From contig PDUO01000009.1 of assembly GCA_003008705.1 (NCBI GenBank), forward strand, positions 186,001-250,000: 64,000 nucleotides of DNA. The letters run 5' to 3'. Position 1 is the first letter of the stretch. Each line of letters starts with the position of its first letter. Positions 21,757-33,527 of this stretch are shown here, one piece after another. This stretch comes from Pezicula radicicola. Lineage: Eukaryota; Ascomycota; Leotiomycetes; Helotiales; Dermateaceae. Made by a program: the position numbers and the translations under genes. Under the pieces are notes generated by a model that saw only the letters and a list, made by a program, of their open reading frames with translations, had not been told where the DNA came from and did no database searches.

Positions 21757-24461
21757 ACTGCGACTGGTTATTGCGTATGCATCGAGGGTGCACAAATAGT
21801 GCTGTGCTGTGTGGTGTTGTGTTATTGCTTGTTAACGGTGTACTTTGTGCATTACTTTACCTAGTTATTAACGCCGATGCGCGGACACTGCTAGACGACT
21901 GGAGTGACTTCAGAAACTTCCAATCTCAAAAAAGGTTTCAGAAGGAAACACGAGCCATCGACAGATGATCACAACAGCTCAAACCTCCTATATAGAGACT
22001 CTCCAACTTCTTACACCACTTGGCACTCAATATGTTGAATAGGTAGTTTATTCACGTTCAATCTCTAGCCTGTAGGAACTGGACGGAACGAACCTACCTA
22101 TGTATATAGCACAACTTCATGCCAAGCAAATAAATGTGAGAGGCCTGGTGTTCCTCAACTTGACATATTTATGAAATCAGCAAAAAAGTCATTTACAAAA
22201 TATATTCCAGTAATAGACTATGAAGTCTGCAAGAACATTCAGAATCTTGATTCTGAACAGTCTCGTCCAGGCCAGGTATGCTCCGTAAGGTACTCAGGTT
22301 CCTGCATATATGCTCGCCGGCCTCAGGCAAAGGTCACCACCGCAAAAGCGCTGGGTGCCTGGTGTCGCTCGAGGCATCCGGCTTTGCACCTTTAAATCGA
22401 CGTTTTCTCATTCCCGTGGATTCTTTCAAACCATCACCAGCGACCATGATCATCTCACGACTGCATCCACTAGCGGAGGGGGGGGATAATGCACCAACTG
22501 CACCGGAACTTCGAGGAGGAGAGAATCCTGAACCTCATCTTCCAGAGTCGAAGTCGTCGTCTTACAGTGTGGGAATTCCCTGCCAAGCTCTGTCTCTGAT
22601 AGTTATCTGAGCCACAATCAACATCGCGAAAAATGTTTCGTTTGTGATCCTTGCCGAAGCCGAAAGTTGTTGAGGCAGTGACATTTAAGATCCCACTCAC
22701 AAGCGTTGAATGCGGACTACAGATGTCAAACTGACGGCGAAGCATTTGTGCATTTCTTGTTCTTGGTATATTGCGGCGACCATAGAGGAATTGAGACTGA
22801 GTCTTGAAATCAATTCCCTAGTCATGGATTGAGAGTTCAAAGAACGGAGGATTATGATATTCATCACACCCCATCATGAAGAAGATAGGGACTTCAAAGG
22901 TGTTTGCCGACTGTAGCAAGCTCTGGAGTTGGAAGAGCATGCTTCAAAACTCGATTGAGCCTTAGCGAGTGCACATGTATTGCAATGCGACTTTGATGAA
23001 CACAGTCGTATCTGACTTGTTCCGAAAGATAAATACGAAAAGGGGACTTATAGAAGCAATGACTAAAGGTTCCAAAACACTTGGACCTTGTATTTATACG
23101 CTCAGCAAAGAGAATTTTGAATGCAATATTCTTTGGTCACTAGAACCATCACTCATCCTCGTGTCATCTAGAAGCGCCACACTTGGCATAGTGCCTCGAA
23201 CAGTTGGCCTTTGTGTTGTAGTGTCGCTTTGTATGCCCACGACCCTTTCCTGCTCTGGACCGGAAGGTGTTCCGTCTAATGTTGAAGGCAATCCGGGGGA
23301 TATAAGTGTCCTCGGTAGCCCATGCCGCTCTCCTATTCGGAGCCCTATGTTGGCTTTTCTTCTTATTTGCCGATTACTAGACCGCAAGCTGTGAGAACTG
23401 GGTGGTTCTCGTTTATCTCTAGGTGATCTACAACGTTCTGCTTTTTCGACTTGCTTCGTCCAAGGAGAAGAAGGGATTCGAGCATCGAGTAGAACAAGTT
23501 CGTCGCGGGGGACAATTCTCCCCAGTGTATATGGCATGGTAGCCAGAAATACTTGTCCTTATTCATATGTTAGCAGAGCACCCTTCGTCATTGGGTGGAG
23601 GCAGAACAATACCTTGCTAGCAAAAGAACACAGCTAGTCTTCTGTGTATGTTAGCTTATTCCATCTGGACAGCAATGGTGCTGTTGCTCAGTATGGATAT
23701 TCTTCCGCTACAGAATTTTGCGCACTTCGAACACAGTCTCTGCTGTCTGATGATGCCCAAGGGCCGAGTTTTCTGAAGTAGTGATCGAAGTCTTGAGGAT
23801 CTGGATGTCACCGTTGGGAAATTCAGGGGGAAGAAAGTCAAGATGTGTAGTTGTAGCGTTGCCCGAGTTCTAGCTCGAATACTCTTCAAACACACTTCAG
23901 CTCACTGTGAATCGATGGTGATCCCGCACCGCGTGGTAAGCGTTCCTGCTTAGCTGATGTTGCGCACTCTTGAGGTTGTTTACTTCTCAACCTTCTACCG
24001 TCGATTTTGACAACTCCACAACACAAACAAGAGTAGATTTCCAGATCTTTTCTATCAAAATTCAACTACTTCATACAGGCTACCCACGCAAACATACCAC
24101 TACATTGCGCATCTCTCTCTCTTCTTCCGTCCCAAGGGTTAGCCAAGACAACCTCCTCTACAGGCTACTAAACTGCACAAGCGACGTCCGTCAAGTCTCT
24201 ATCAACGGTTACTAGAGGCGCATTCAAGCTCTTCTAGATACTTTCAACGCGGAAGGTCTCGTTGACACAAACTCCGTGCGCACCAGTGTCCTCGTCAACT
24301 ATTTCAACAACCAAATTCATTGTCAAATCATACGGTTGGTTCTATCCTACCATTCCTAGACATCTGAGCACAAACTTACCTGCCCTAGCTTTGTAACCTC
24401 AAGACACAGAGTACCAGAATCGTAACCCCAGATTTACGAATAATCAGCTATCGTAGTCATC
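21757..24461. other. Intergenic region with one weak candidate frame
   Basis: Divergent interval between the Sac2-like gene and the zinc-cluster/C2H2 factor. A minus-strand frame at 23094-23537 is listed separately as a weak candidate. The 23.95-24.46 kb part is CT-rich, typical of a fungal promoter and leader for the downstream gene. Nothing else is recognised. Confidence 0.4.
23094..23537 (-). CDS. Weak candidate gene, basic and disordered, unknown
   Basis: A 147-codon frame starting MPYTLGRIVPRDELVLLDAR. It is Arg/Ser/Pro-rich, with no recognised domain, membrane segment or catalytic motif. A further minus-strand frame at 22470-22745 could be a later exon, but no convincing splice pair joining them was found. 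The reason to mention it is its protein-like composition within an otherwise stop-rich interval; it may equally be chance or a decayed gene. Confidence 0.2.
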   Translation of the reverse strand: MPYTLGRIVPRDELVLLDARIPSSPWTKQVEKAERCRSPRDKREPPSSHSLRSSNRQIRRKANIGLRIGERHGLPRTLISPGLPSTLDGTPSGPEQERVVGIQSDTTTQRPTVRGTMPSVALLDDTRMSDGSSDQRILHSKFSLLSV

Positions 24462-26472
24462 ATGCTCAGTACGGATCGCCGACGACCGCGCTGTGAAAGC
24501 TGCTCCAAGCGGCACCAGCGTTGTGACCGCGGTTCACCTTGCTCTCAGTGCGTCAAGTATGGAAAGGAATGCGTCTATGAGCCAAAGCATGCTTACCAAC
24601 GCCGCCCTATAATCAGTGAGACTGCATTCAATCTGAACACCGCCCGTTGCCTTCCAGGTAAGTAAACAGACAATACCACTGTTACATTTTATCTGCCTTC
24701 ATAAGATGCAGATCTTGTACGACCATGCTGACGTCCTGGATATAGCTGGACCTCTTTGGGGACTTTCGTTTAAGGACGGCACCAAGACCACAAAATCTGG
24801 CAACCATGTCCATACGCCTCCTGGTCTGCCTATTGGCTCCAACGTGGACGACACCTTCGCCAACTCTCCGGGGGCCAATTCAATGTCATGGATTGGGCGA
24901 GAGGACGAAAGCCAGGCATCATTGTTTGGTGAGTCACTTACCTTGCCTATTTCAGGCACAGCGCAACACCCAAATACAGCATGTGACTCGAAGTCATATG
25001 GCTGTGACAGTGCTCGGTGTGGAGCAGGAGAGCAGTATCGGATATTAATACCTCGTTCCCAGCTCAGCTTCGGTACCTATGCTAACATAATTCTTATTGC
25101 TACAGCGCCCAAGAAAGCTCAGAAGGAGACTCGTACAGACATTCGCGAAGTCGGCGAAAATGATTCTCCGGGGTCTCAAGCTAACACCGAATCTGGATTA
25201 GTAGACTTAGCGCAAATTTTGCATTTCCTGCATCAGCCACAGAACTCGCACTCTTCTTCGATTATTATTGACGCCCAAGGCACCAACTTATTCGCCGCGC
25301 CATCATCAAAGTACCACCAGTACCATCCCGCTGCTTTCGAGGCCTCCAGACATTCCGTAGATACGGTCGCATACAGTCGTGCCGCCACAAGCATATCTCA
25401 GCGGCCTTTAAAGTCCCGATTTCCAGCATCTCACACACTTGGTGCAGGAAACTCTACTACTGCTCAACCAAGTCCTTACGTCTTCAGAGCTCCCTTCAAC
25501 TCCGACATGTCTCTATCTTATGAGAACCGAGGCTTCATGCAAGAACCTGCAAATTATCCCCAAATGCAGATGCACGAGGATGTTCAGGATGCATTCAAGC
25601 ACGAACAGACGCGTTACCCAAGCCCACCGGCACCAGATCTGTCTGACAACCCTTACCAACCACAACATCCTAATCTTCAGACGAGAGAGTCGAATCTAGA
25701 AGGAGAAGTCCGAGCTGCCATGGGCCTGCCAGATCTCCAAATGCAAGAACTTAGTGACGCACCCTCACCTGGTCGGTCGAAGGCCATCTTAAAGCCAGAT
25801 CGTGGTCATCCTCCAAAGGACGCAAATGGACGCTTTGTCTGCAACTGGATTGGATGTACTGAGGAGGTCAAGGACTTTGGGTGAGTTTTGCTTTGCCACT
25901 GCCAATTGTATCTGTATTTTCTAACTATTATTTTCTACAGGCGCAAATGCGAGTGGAGCAAGCACATGGATAAGCACGACCGACCATATAAATGTCCAGC
26001 CGAAGGTTGCGAGAAGTTACCCGGCTTCACCTACAGTGGCGGTCTTCTGAGACATGAACGAGAAGTACACAACAAGCACGGCGGACCAAGAAAGCAATTG
26101 AACTGCCCTCATCCAAACTGCAAACGCCACACCGGTAAGGGCTTTTCGCGCCAAGAGAATCTCAATGAACATCTTCGCAGAGTCCATACCGATGGCGGCG
26201 TCGCACCAGCAATAGAAGAGTCAGAGGAAGATGGCAATGAGAATAAGATTGGGCAAAAGCGAAAGCGTGGGCCTGATAACGAACCTGATGTGATGGAGGA
26301 GTTGAAGCGACTTAGACAAGAGAACGACAACTTACGCAGAGCCCAAGACGCACATATGGCGCAGACGACCCAGATGATGGCGCAAATGAATCATCTTCAG
26401 CAACAACTTCAGCAGCAGCAACAGCAACAGCAGAGCATGCATATGCAAGCTCCTCAAGCTCAGATGATGTGA
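24462..26472 (+). CDS. Transcription factor with N-terminal Zn2Cys6 cluster and C-terminal C2H2 fingers
   Basis: Predicted nuclear DNA-binding protein combining two zinc-binding classes. Exons 24462-24657, 24746-24928, 25106-25880, 25941-26472; 561 residues. Residues 11-37 have C-x2-C-x6-C-x5-C-x2-C-x6-C (CESC, RCDRG, CSQC, ECVYEP). A disordered Ser/Pro/Gln region of about 330 residues follows, then C2H2-type fingers: CNWIGCTEEVKDFGRKCEWSKH, YKCPAEGC with HEREVH, and NCPHPNC with HLRRVH. A nuclear-localisation-like KRKRGP, a short coiled coil (MEELKRLRQENDNLRRAQ) and a polyglutamine tail end the protein. The first intron (donor GTAAGT, branch CTGAC, acceptor at 24745) is needed to keep the frame; a more obvious acceptor at 24705 would not. 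The second intron is divisible by three and could be retained. Targets unknown. Confidence 0.85.
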
Positions 26473-29400
26473 AGAACGGATTGAATAGGCTTTTCCTTTG
26501 GCGTTGGCATTTAGCAAATTTACACTTTATGGTTGCACTGTTTTCGCACCATGGCTAGCCAGAATTGATTGCAAGGAGTTGGGATGGGGCATATGAGGGA
26601 GTCACGGTGCTATGGAAGGGACATGATACTAACAAGAATGGTTTGCTGTTTCGCTGGTGCCTCTTCTCTCACAACTTTACAAGGCATTTACTTTTGTCGT
26701 GCCCTTTACACAAGCTGTTAATTATACTTAGTACTATTATTGTAAAGATAGAGCTGTAGCCAACCAAATTGAAAAAAAGATCAATGAGCTTGGGTCGACT
26801 AAGTGACTTGCATCTAGTGCCTGAGGCAGGCGATGAAGCTGAGGTTTCTAAACAAAGAGGCGCTCTTCGGCCAAGGCAAAGTTCTTTTTGCCTCCGTACA
26901 TTTAAGGAGCTGAGTTATGATACAAAATACAATTCAAATCATGAAGACTCAATCAACTACCATACCTAGTAAGATGGGTACACAATTTCGAGCCTTTGGA
27001 ATTCGGCATCTTCGGCGAGTGTCTCGTCAGTCTCGCGGTCAAAAGAAGAAGCCTGATCGTTTCTTCGCTAACCAAGCTTCCTCCACGTAGTATTGTGTTC
27101 TTAAGAATCCAACCCCGCTGTCCCGGCGATGCCTCATCCTATGGATTTGCCTGCTCAAGGCAGATGTTGCTGAACACAGCCCCAAGGCCGACGTGGCAGG
27201 CTGGCGGTGCCTTTGTTCGCCGTATGACCTTGATTTTTAATTCGAGGCAGCCACGTCTTCCCGGTGACTGTTTGCTGGTTTTATTGGCGAATTCGGCGAC
27301 CAGGCCTGAATGATGAGTTGTGTGGCTCGCCGTGGCTAATACTCGAACGACGCATGGGACATTCATCATCAAGTTGCCTTTCAGGGTCATGTTTAAGAGA
27401 GGTATTTATGAACCGCAGGCAGTGAGTCTGTACAGCCTAAGGAACCACACGAGTGACAAAGTCAGCAGTTCTGGAATAGCCAGGTATGGTTCTATACCCG
27501 AATATCCGATCTGTTTTTAAGACTCACAGGATCCGGTTACAAGGCACCGACCTGTGTCATTTTCGTTGTTTCTTGTCCATGCCGCTCTAAGATTTTGCTG
27601 GCATGGATCTAGACTCTTGACCTAGGTGCAAAATTAGCATGTTCCGTTATGTATTTCATAGAGACTCAGACAGCATGAGTTCACTACCATTATTGGAATG
27701 TAAGGTAGTGGAAGAAACGAACTTATTTTTTTTACCTCTACTACAAGTTTTCAGCATTATTAGGTAGGGTTCTGTTGGTAGCGTTAAAGCGGTTGTAGTG
27801 AAAGCTCGCAATGAGTTAGCCATCAGGGACACCGATTTGTACTTGATCTCTTAATTTGTTACACAAAAAGGAGCCGCTGTTACGCCTTATCCTCTCATTC
27901 TTTATTGTGGATTCTCATCACGAAATGTTTTGGCGCGTTCTTTTCTCGTATTCTTTTTAGTTGACACCTAGATCACTATGTCTTGTCTCCTGTATTGTAC
28001 TTTTATCTTTATCGTGGTTAGGGAGGATCGACTAGGTAGGTAGCGGATCAAGTCATCCAGGCAAATGCCATGTTGTTTTCTGGGAACTTGATACCGAAGT
28101 CACACCTTCCCAAGTTTTTCTAAGACTTCTCTTGTCAAGGTCGTCCAACACGACCAGAGACTAGAGGATTGCCCGCGGTATCGAGTGAGCCAGAGGTCAA
28201 TAAGGTTGCATTGTCAAGACTGCAGACACAGACGACTATCTGACGCAGCACACTCTGGTTTGAAATCGACCTTGGACTAAGGACAAGTTCTCGAGGTTGG
28301 TAGAAGTTACTTCAGAGGTACTAGATGCAAGCAGAAGCTGTCAGAGCTGTAACTTTTACGGCCCGGATTACTGCCCGATCTTATGGAGGAGCCTTTCTTG
28401 CCACAGCTTATGTGATGTAATGGTGTCGAATTCAGAAAACCATGAGCTATAATATTGCCGTATGACTCTTCTTTCGAGGACGCAGGTGGGAATTTAGACT
28501 AACGTAAGAGACAGGTCTTGATTAGCCAATGCAAGTCGAAGTAGTATGGGAGATAAAAGTGCCCTCACCAACCTTACGAGAAGGCACTATTACCTATTGC
28601 TCCGTAGGATTTTAGTATCCGTCATCTTTAAGCTATTAGGCCTCCAAGACTGATTTGAAGGTTCGGAACATGTGAGTAAGAGGAGTACCCACCAATGTAC
28701 TGTTACAGGCACTTTAGCTTTACTGAACAATGCGATGCTGTCGCGGAGAGGAATAAAAGCACTTCCGAAATATGAACGAATGATACCACAGCCTTGGCAA
28801 AGTGTTCCCTCTCGCAAGCTATCCCCGTATGGCTGTAGGCATTCAAGTCAACGGCTTCTTGTCTCTTGCTATCTTTCTACTCACCTTATGCTCTTACTAT
28901 CTAACCAATAGCTAACGAAGAAGAAGGTGGTTTTCAATACCTTTGAGCAACTCAAGCCGACTTAAGAACTAATGCACTGTTTCAATTTGGACCACGAATC
29001 ACTCTCTTGGCGCTCGTCTAATATTATAATCGTGTCGATTCAACCATAATGTTCCTTAACTCAAGTGGTTGAAGACTTTCCTGTAGCTATATCCATGGCT
29101 ACAAAACTTGAATCGAGCAGCTACGACTCTATTACTGAAGTGTACGAAATCCGATGGAAAAGTCAAGCACTTGTTGTGCCTGTCATTCTCGTGGCGCTTT
29201 GCGCAAGACATCATTAGATGCTAAGTCGGGCCTAGACCCTCCAAATCCACAGGCTCGGCTTGCTCGCGAAAGTGGCCATATAGTAATAAATAATGCAGGG
29301 TCCAAAAAGATGCACAAAAAGCAATTCACCGATTATCCTGCAGCTCTTGAAAGAGCTATGACAAATATGTGTTAGCAGTAGTGGGGTCACGGCCGAGCTC

Positions 29401-29554
29401 GCTCGGTCTGGGTAAATTTCTCGCAGGCCGAGTCTTCTCTTCTTCTTACAAGTTCCTCAATATTGAGGGCCGTTGTATTTCTTATTGCGGCCATTCATCC
29501 TGAACCTTCCATCTTCAAACTGGTAGCACGCACCTCCATTGCAACTCAGTAAAG
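26473..29554. other. Long gene-poor interval
   Basis: Three kilobases without a supportable gene. A GC-richer island at about 27.0-27.4 kb carries an 83-codon minus-strand frame (27139-27390) and a plus-strand frame (26996-27313), neither with recognisable motifs. The segment 28.1-28.6 kb looks like degenerate single-copy DNA. The last 150 bases hold the promoter of the transporter gene, including CGGCCGAGCTCG near 29389. Confidence 0.4.
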
Positions 29555-31372
29555 ATGGCCGATGTTCAGGGGAACAAAGGTGTGCGCGAGTCCACTGTTG
29601 AGAGCTCTAATGAAGCTGGGCCGCAAGATATTGAGCAGAATGATGCCGATATTGAAAGAATTGAACAAGTTTACAAGTAAGCCGGCTCTCTGGAAACTCG
29701 AATATCCTATTTGGAGCTAATAAATGAATCAATTGGCAGGAAAATTGATCGTCGTATCATTCCAGGTAATAAAGCTACCCCTCCTACAAGCAAATCAGCA
29801 TCTAACATCTTGACTTTAGCATTCTGGGTATTATATTTCCTCTGTTCGGCAATCCGATCTAATGTCGGTCTTGCGCAAACAATGAACGAATCTGCTGGGC
29901 ACGATCTCATGCAGGTTCTGCATTTGACCTCAAGACAAACCTCGACTGCTCTGGCTCTTTTCTACGTCGCCTATGTTCTATTCGACCTTCCTTCAAACTT
30001 AGTTATGACAAAACTCAGCCCGAGAGTGTGGATGTCTAGAATTGTACTTGCTGTTGGGATTATCGGTGCTTGCTTCGCTGCCGTTAAGGCTGCATGGAGC
30101 TTGATGTAAGTACCTGGACTGTTGCCGAAGACTTTGCATTCTGAACCTCATCTTAGGTTCCTTCGGTTCCTTCTTGGGGTGGTGATTGCAGGCATGTGGC
30201 CAGGAATGGCTTACTACCTAACACTCTTCTATCCTCCTTCTCGCACCGGAAAGCGAATTGGACAATATTTCACAGCAGCGCAGGTCTCTGCGTCCGTTGT
30301 AGGTCTAGTCTCAGCCGGCTTTCAAAAAATGGATGGCCTTGGAGGCTTAGTGGGTTTCCAGTGGATGTTCCTCCTTTACGGGCTATTCGCTATTGTACTT
30401 GGATTTGTGTTACTGTGGTGGTTACCAGATCGCCCTCTGGCTCCTGGAACGGCTCCCGTGAAAAAGGGCTTTATGAAATGGCTTCCAGCCACTCCACCAG
30501 TATTAACAGGAGAGGATGCTGAGATACATTACCAGGATCTCACCAGAGTATACCATCCACGCCCTTGGGGTATGAGAGACTTGGTGAGAGTGCTAATCGA
30601 CTGGCGCCTTTGGCCTTTGACTTTCATGTACTTCGGTGTTGTGGGTGTAGGTATTGGAACTCAGTTGTACGGAACCGTCATTATATCTGGAATAAACTCA
30701 AGCTTCTCGGGAATTACTCTAAGTTTGTTGTTCGCGCCTATCTGGGTCGTAAGTCTTGCAAAGTCCATGACACATGAGCAAAACTAATCTTTCTAGATGG
30801 ACCTCATCGCTATCCTCATTGTAACTCCAATTTCAGACAGATTTCACCGTCATCGTGCAGTATTCTTCTCCGCAGCAGTCTGCATTCAAATTGCCGGGCT
30901 GCTTACAACTACTTTTGCGCCTCACTCGAAACCATGGGCTCGATATGGTGGTCTTCTCATGGTTGGCTTTGGGCTTGGGCCGACGGTTCCAATCTGTATG
31001 ACGTGGACTAACGAAATATTCCAACGGCGTCATGGCGAAGTCGGTGTAGCTGCAGCAGCGGCTCTAGTTTCAGGCCTCGGAAATCTTGGTAGTATCACCA
31101 CAACATACGCACTCTACACTGGCTGGCCTGAGGATGCTAAGCCTGGTCTGCTCCAATACCGAAAGAGTAACTTGACAATGATTGGTATACTCTGTCTTAG
31201 TATCCTGAGTAGCATTGTCATGACTGTTCTGCTCAAGATCGTCGGCAACAAGCCTAGCAAGCTCGTCTCTTCCGGCAGCTCGAGCAGCGGAGGCGTCAAT
31301 GAGTATCAGGATGGCGCCGCAAGACGAGAGCTTGCACAGAGAGGCTTCAGCAGGATGTGGTGGAGCAAGTAG
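29555..31372 (+). CDS. MFS permease of the Dal5/allantoate (anion:cation symporter) family
   Basis: Plasma-membrane uptake transporter of the fungal Dal5-like family, whose members carry allantoate, nicotinate, vitamins or small organic anions; substrate not predictable here. Exons 29555-29676, 29740-29765, 29820-30105, 30157-30748, 30797-31372; 533 residues. A 40-residue acidic cytoplasmic N-terminus leads into about 12 membrane helices. Diagnostic stretches are KIDRRIIPAFWVLYFL, FDLPSNLVMTKLSPR, RFLLGVVIAGMWPGMAYYL with YPPSRTGKRIG, and in the second half VTPISDRFHRHR, a GxLADRxxRR-like loop. The second exon is only 26 bp, but its phases fit and reading through either flanking intron would break the frame. 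The tail is Ser/Gly-rich. No catabolic genes are adjacent to suggest a substrate. Confidence 0.9.
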
Positions 31373-32501
31373 TCTCGTCTCCTGTTCAGAGCAGTTGAAG
31401 GGAAGTTAAAGTTAGGCGAGGTGCGATCTTCAACAGGTCAAGATGACGACTAGGCGATGGAAGATGTCTTTCCTATTGTCCGGCTGGAAGCTCAACCTTT
31501 CACCTGTTTTTATTCTTTGTGGATATGGTTTTGGTTTTGATCTTTTTGCTATTTTTGTTTGCATTTACAGCGATGATACCCATGTTTTTGTTATTATATG
31601 CCATCATGCGAGTTTGCCTACGGGCCTCGACAGGGACAATGTTTTGCGCTATTCCTGGACGGCGTATAGGACAAGAGGCGACGCCGGCGACAATGTTTTG
31701 CGCTATCGTTGGGGTCGTCTCGTGGGATTTGATTTTTTGGATATTATTTGGAAAGGGGAGCATACAATATGCATACTGTAAGGAGGTATATATTAGAGTC
31801 TAACATAATATATTATAACTCTTGTACCCAGCTTCGGTGGGCCCAGAAAATCTGTGCCCTTCCAAATGTTCTAATATATAATGCTGTCTGGCTCTATGGT
31901 AGTTTTCTCTGCTGGCTATGGCTTCTAAATACCTAACATAATTTTCAATGATTTAAGAACTAATCATGCGAACACCGAGGGATTGTTAAGGGGTAGAGGA
32001 AATAAGGCACACATGCGAATATAGGAGACATGAAGTCTCTTTTGAAATTCGCTTGGGTAATACAAAATACAAATATTCGACTCGATGATAGATGCCATGG
32101 AAATTTTGGCTGTAGGTAGATCTACAGAAAGGTTCTGAGCTAGTAAGATTCAGTGCTGCGACGAAGGCAGTCTACTAATATAAGCAGAAAAATATCGTAT
32201 GTAAAGTAATTGATTCATCCTGTTCAAATAGCCTCCTTGTGGAACCTGTGTTACAAGCTCCGAGTGATTGCACTCCATAAGACTGACTGTAAATACAACG
32301 CCATTCGCCGAATCCCAAGCCGCTCTCACCGACAAGTGACCGCACGTGACAAACCAGTAACGCCAACGCCTCATAGTCCTACATTTCCTGAAGACTCAAA
32401 CATAGAAGAAACGCATCGTGGTATTGACCGTTGCCACCCGCCCCTAACAAACGCCACCAGATAGATAATATGGAAAGGCTAAAAAAGCAGAGTGCTCCAA
32501 A
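31373..32501. other. Intergenic region with a short direct repeat
   Basis: Convergent interval between the permease and maf1. GACAATGTTTTGCGCTAT occurs twice, at 31635-31652 and 31689-31706, in the same orientation. Overlapping short frames (31443-31803) have no recognisable content. Nothing else supported. Confidence 0.5.
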
Positions 32502-33527
32502 TCAGTAAATCTCCATTCTTGCAGCGATGTCCTCACTCATGCCACGGACTGGCCCCTTGTAATCCTGTTCGTCGGACTCATCATCTGCTTCATCATCATA
32601 ATCGTCGCAGAAATCATCGCCGTCGAAAATAACATCAGTGTCATCTGCATCGATCTCGTCATCATTGTTCCACATTGTGATATCCGAATCATCTAGATCT
32701 TCTCCATTAGTGATGTTGGCAGCACGATCGCCGAGCCAGTACTTAGCGCGCTTGTTCGCGCCTAAGTCATAACCAGTCGCGCTTCTCTTTGCCATTGCGT
32801 TGCTTAACCTAGGGCTGTGACTCATAACAGGTATTCCCCGAACGTTGAAGTACGCAACACGCTTCCTCTCCTTGTTGAAGAAGAAGTAGTTCAGGCTCCA
32901 TATCGCGCCCTCCTCACCATCATCAAAGGGCTCGTCCGGAGGCGCCCAACAGTAGACGGTGCATTCCTTCAGGCTCATCTCCTTGTCAATGAGTGTCCAC
33001 ATCTGAGGTCCCCATGCCTGGCTGGTCGCCGGAGCGGATGAAGGTATAGCGTAACTCGTCTGAGACGGAACTTGAAGGGTCATACCTGAACTTGGCCTAA
33101 GGTTGTAGAGTGTGGAATCGATTGTATTGATAACAGACTTCAAGCTGCGCTCCCTTCGAAAGTCGGCAGGCCGGAGTATGTGGGAAAAATCATAGTCCGG
33201 GTGGCTTGCATTAAGCGTCGCAATGAGGTATGCGAAGGTTCTCCGGCTAGATATTTCGCTCAAAGGGCCAAAAGGACTGGATCGAGAGAGGTTCAACGAG
33301 GAGGCTGCAGAAGTTGGATTGTCGGGGGGCGACACAGAGGCCGAGAGTCGCAAGAGGGACGAGTATTGTGATTCCAGCGAATTCTCGATATCCTTGTACA
33401 ACTTCTTATCGGAGCCCGCCGCCTTCGTGGTGTACAGATCGCAACCGCCGATGACCTGGCAGTCTGGCGTGTTGAAGTTGAGAGCGCTCGTAACGACATC
33501 GAAGTCGCGGAGGGGAAGGAACTTCAT
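32502..33527 (-). CDS. maf1: Maf1, repressor of RNA polymerase III
   Basis: Conserved regulator that binds RNA polymerase III and shuts down tRNA and 5S rRNA synthesis when TORC1 or PKA signalling falls. A single uninterrupted exon of 341 residues. The N-terminus MKFLPLRDFDVVTSALNF and the block VIGGCDLYTTKAAGSDKKLY are family hallmarks; a variable Ser-rich insertion follows (about residues 55-100), then the second and third conserved boxes YDFSHILRPADFRRERSLKSV and WTLIDKEMSLKECTVYCWAP through NYFFFNKERKRVAYFNVRG. The C-terminus is a strongly acidic Asp/Glu tail of about 70 residues, common in fungal orthologues. The start is clear from the conserved first residues. It converges with the permease gene. 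Confidence 0.96.
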   Translation of the reverse strand: MKFLPLRDFDVVTSALNFNTPDCQVIGGCDLYTTKAAGSDKKLYKDIENSLESQYSSLLRLSASVSPPDNPTSAASSLNLSRSSPFGPLSEISSRRTFAYLIATLNASHPDYDFSHILRPADFRRERSLKSVINTIDSTLYNLRPSSGMTLQVPSQTSYAIPSSAPATSQAWGPQMWTLIDKEMSLKECTVYCWAPPDEPFDDGEEGAIWSLNYFFFNKERKRVAYFNVRGIPVMSHSPRLSNAMAKRSATGYDLGANKRAKYWLGDRAANITNGEDLDDSDITMWNNDDEIDADDTDVIFDGDDFCDDYDDEADDESDEQDYKGPVRGMSEDIAARMEIY

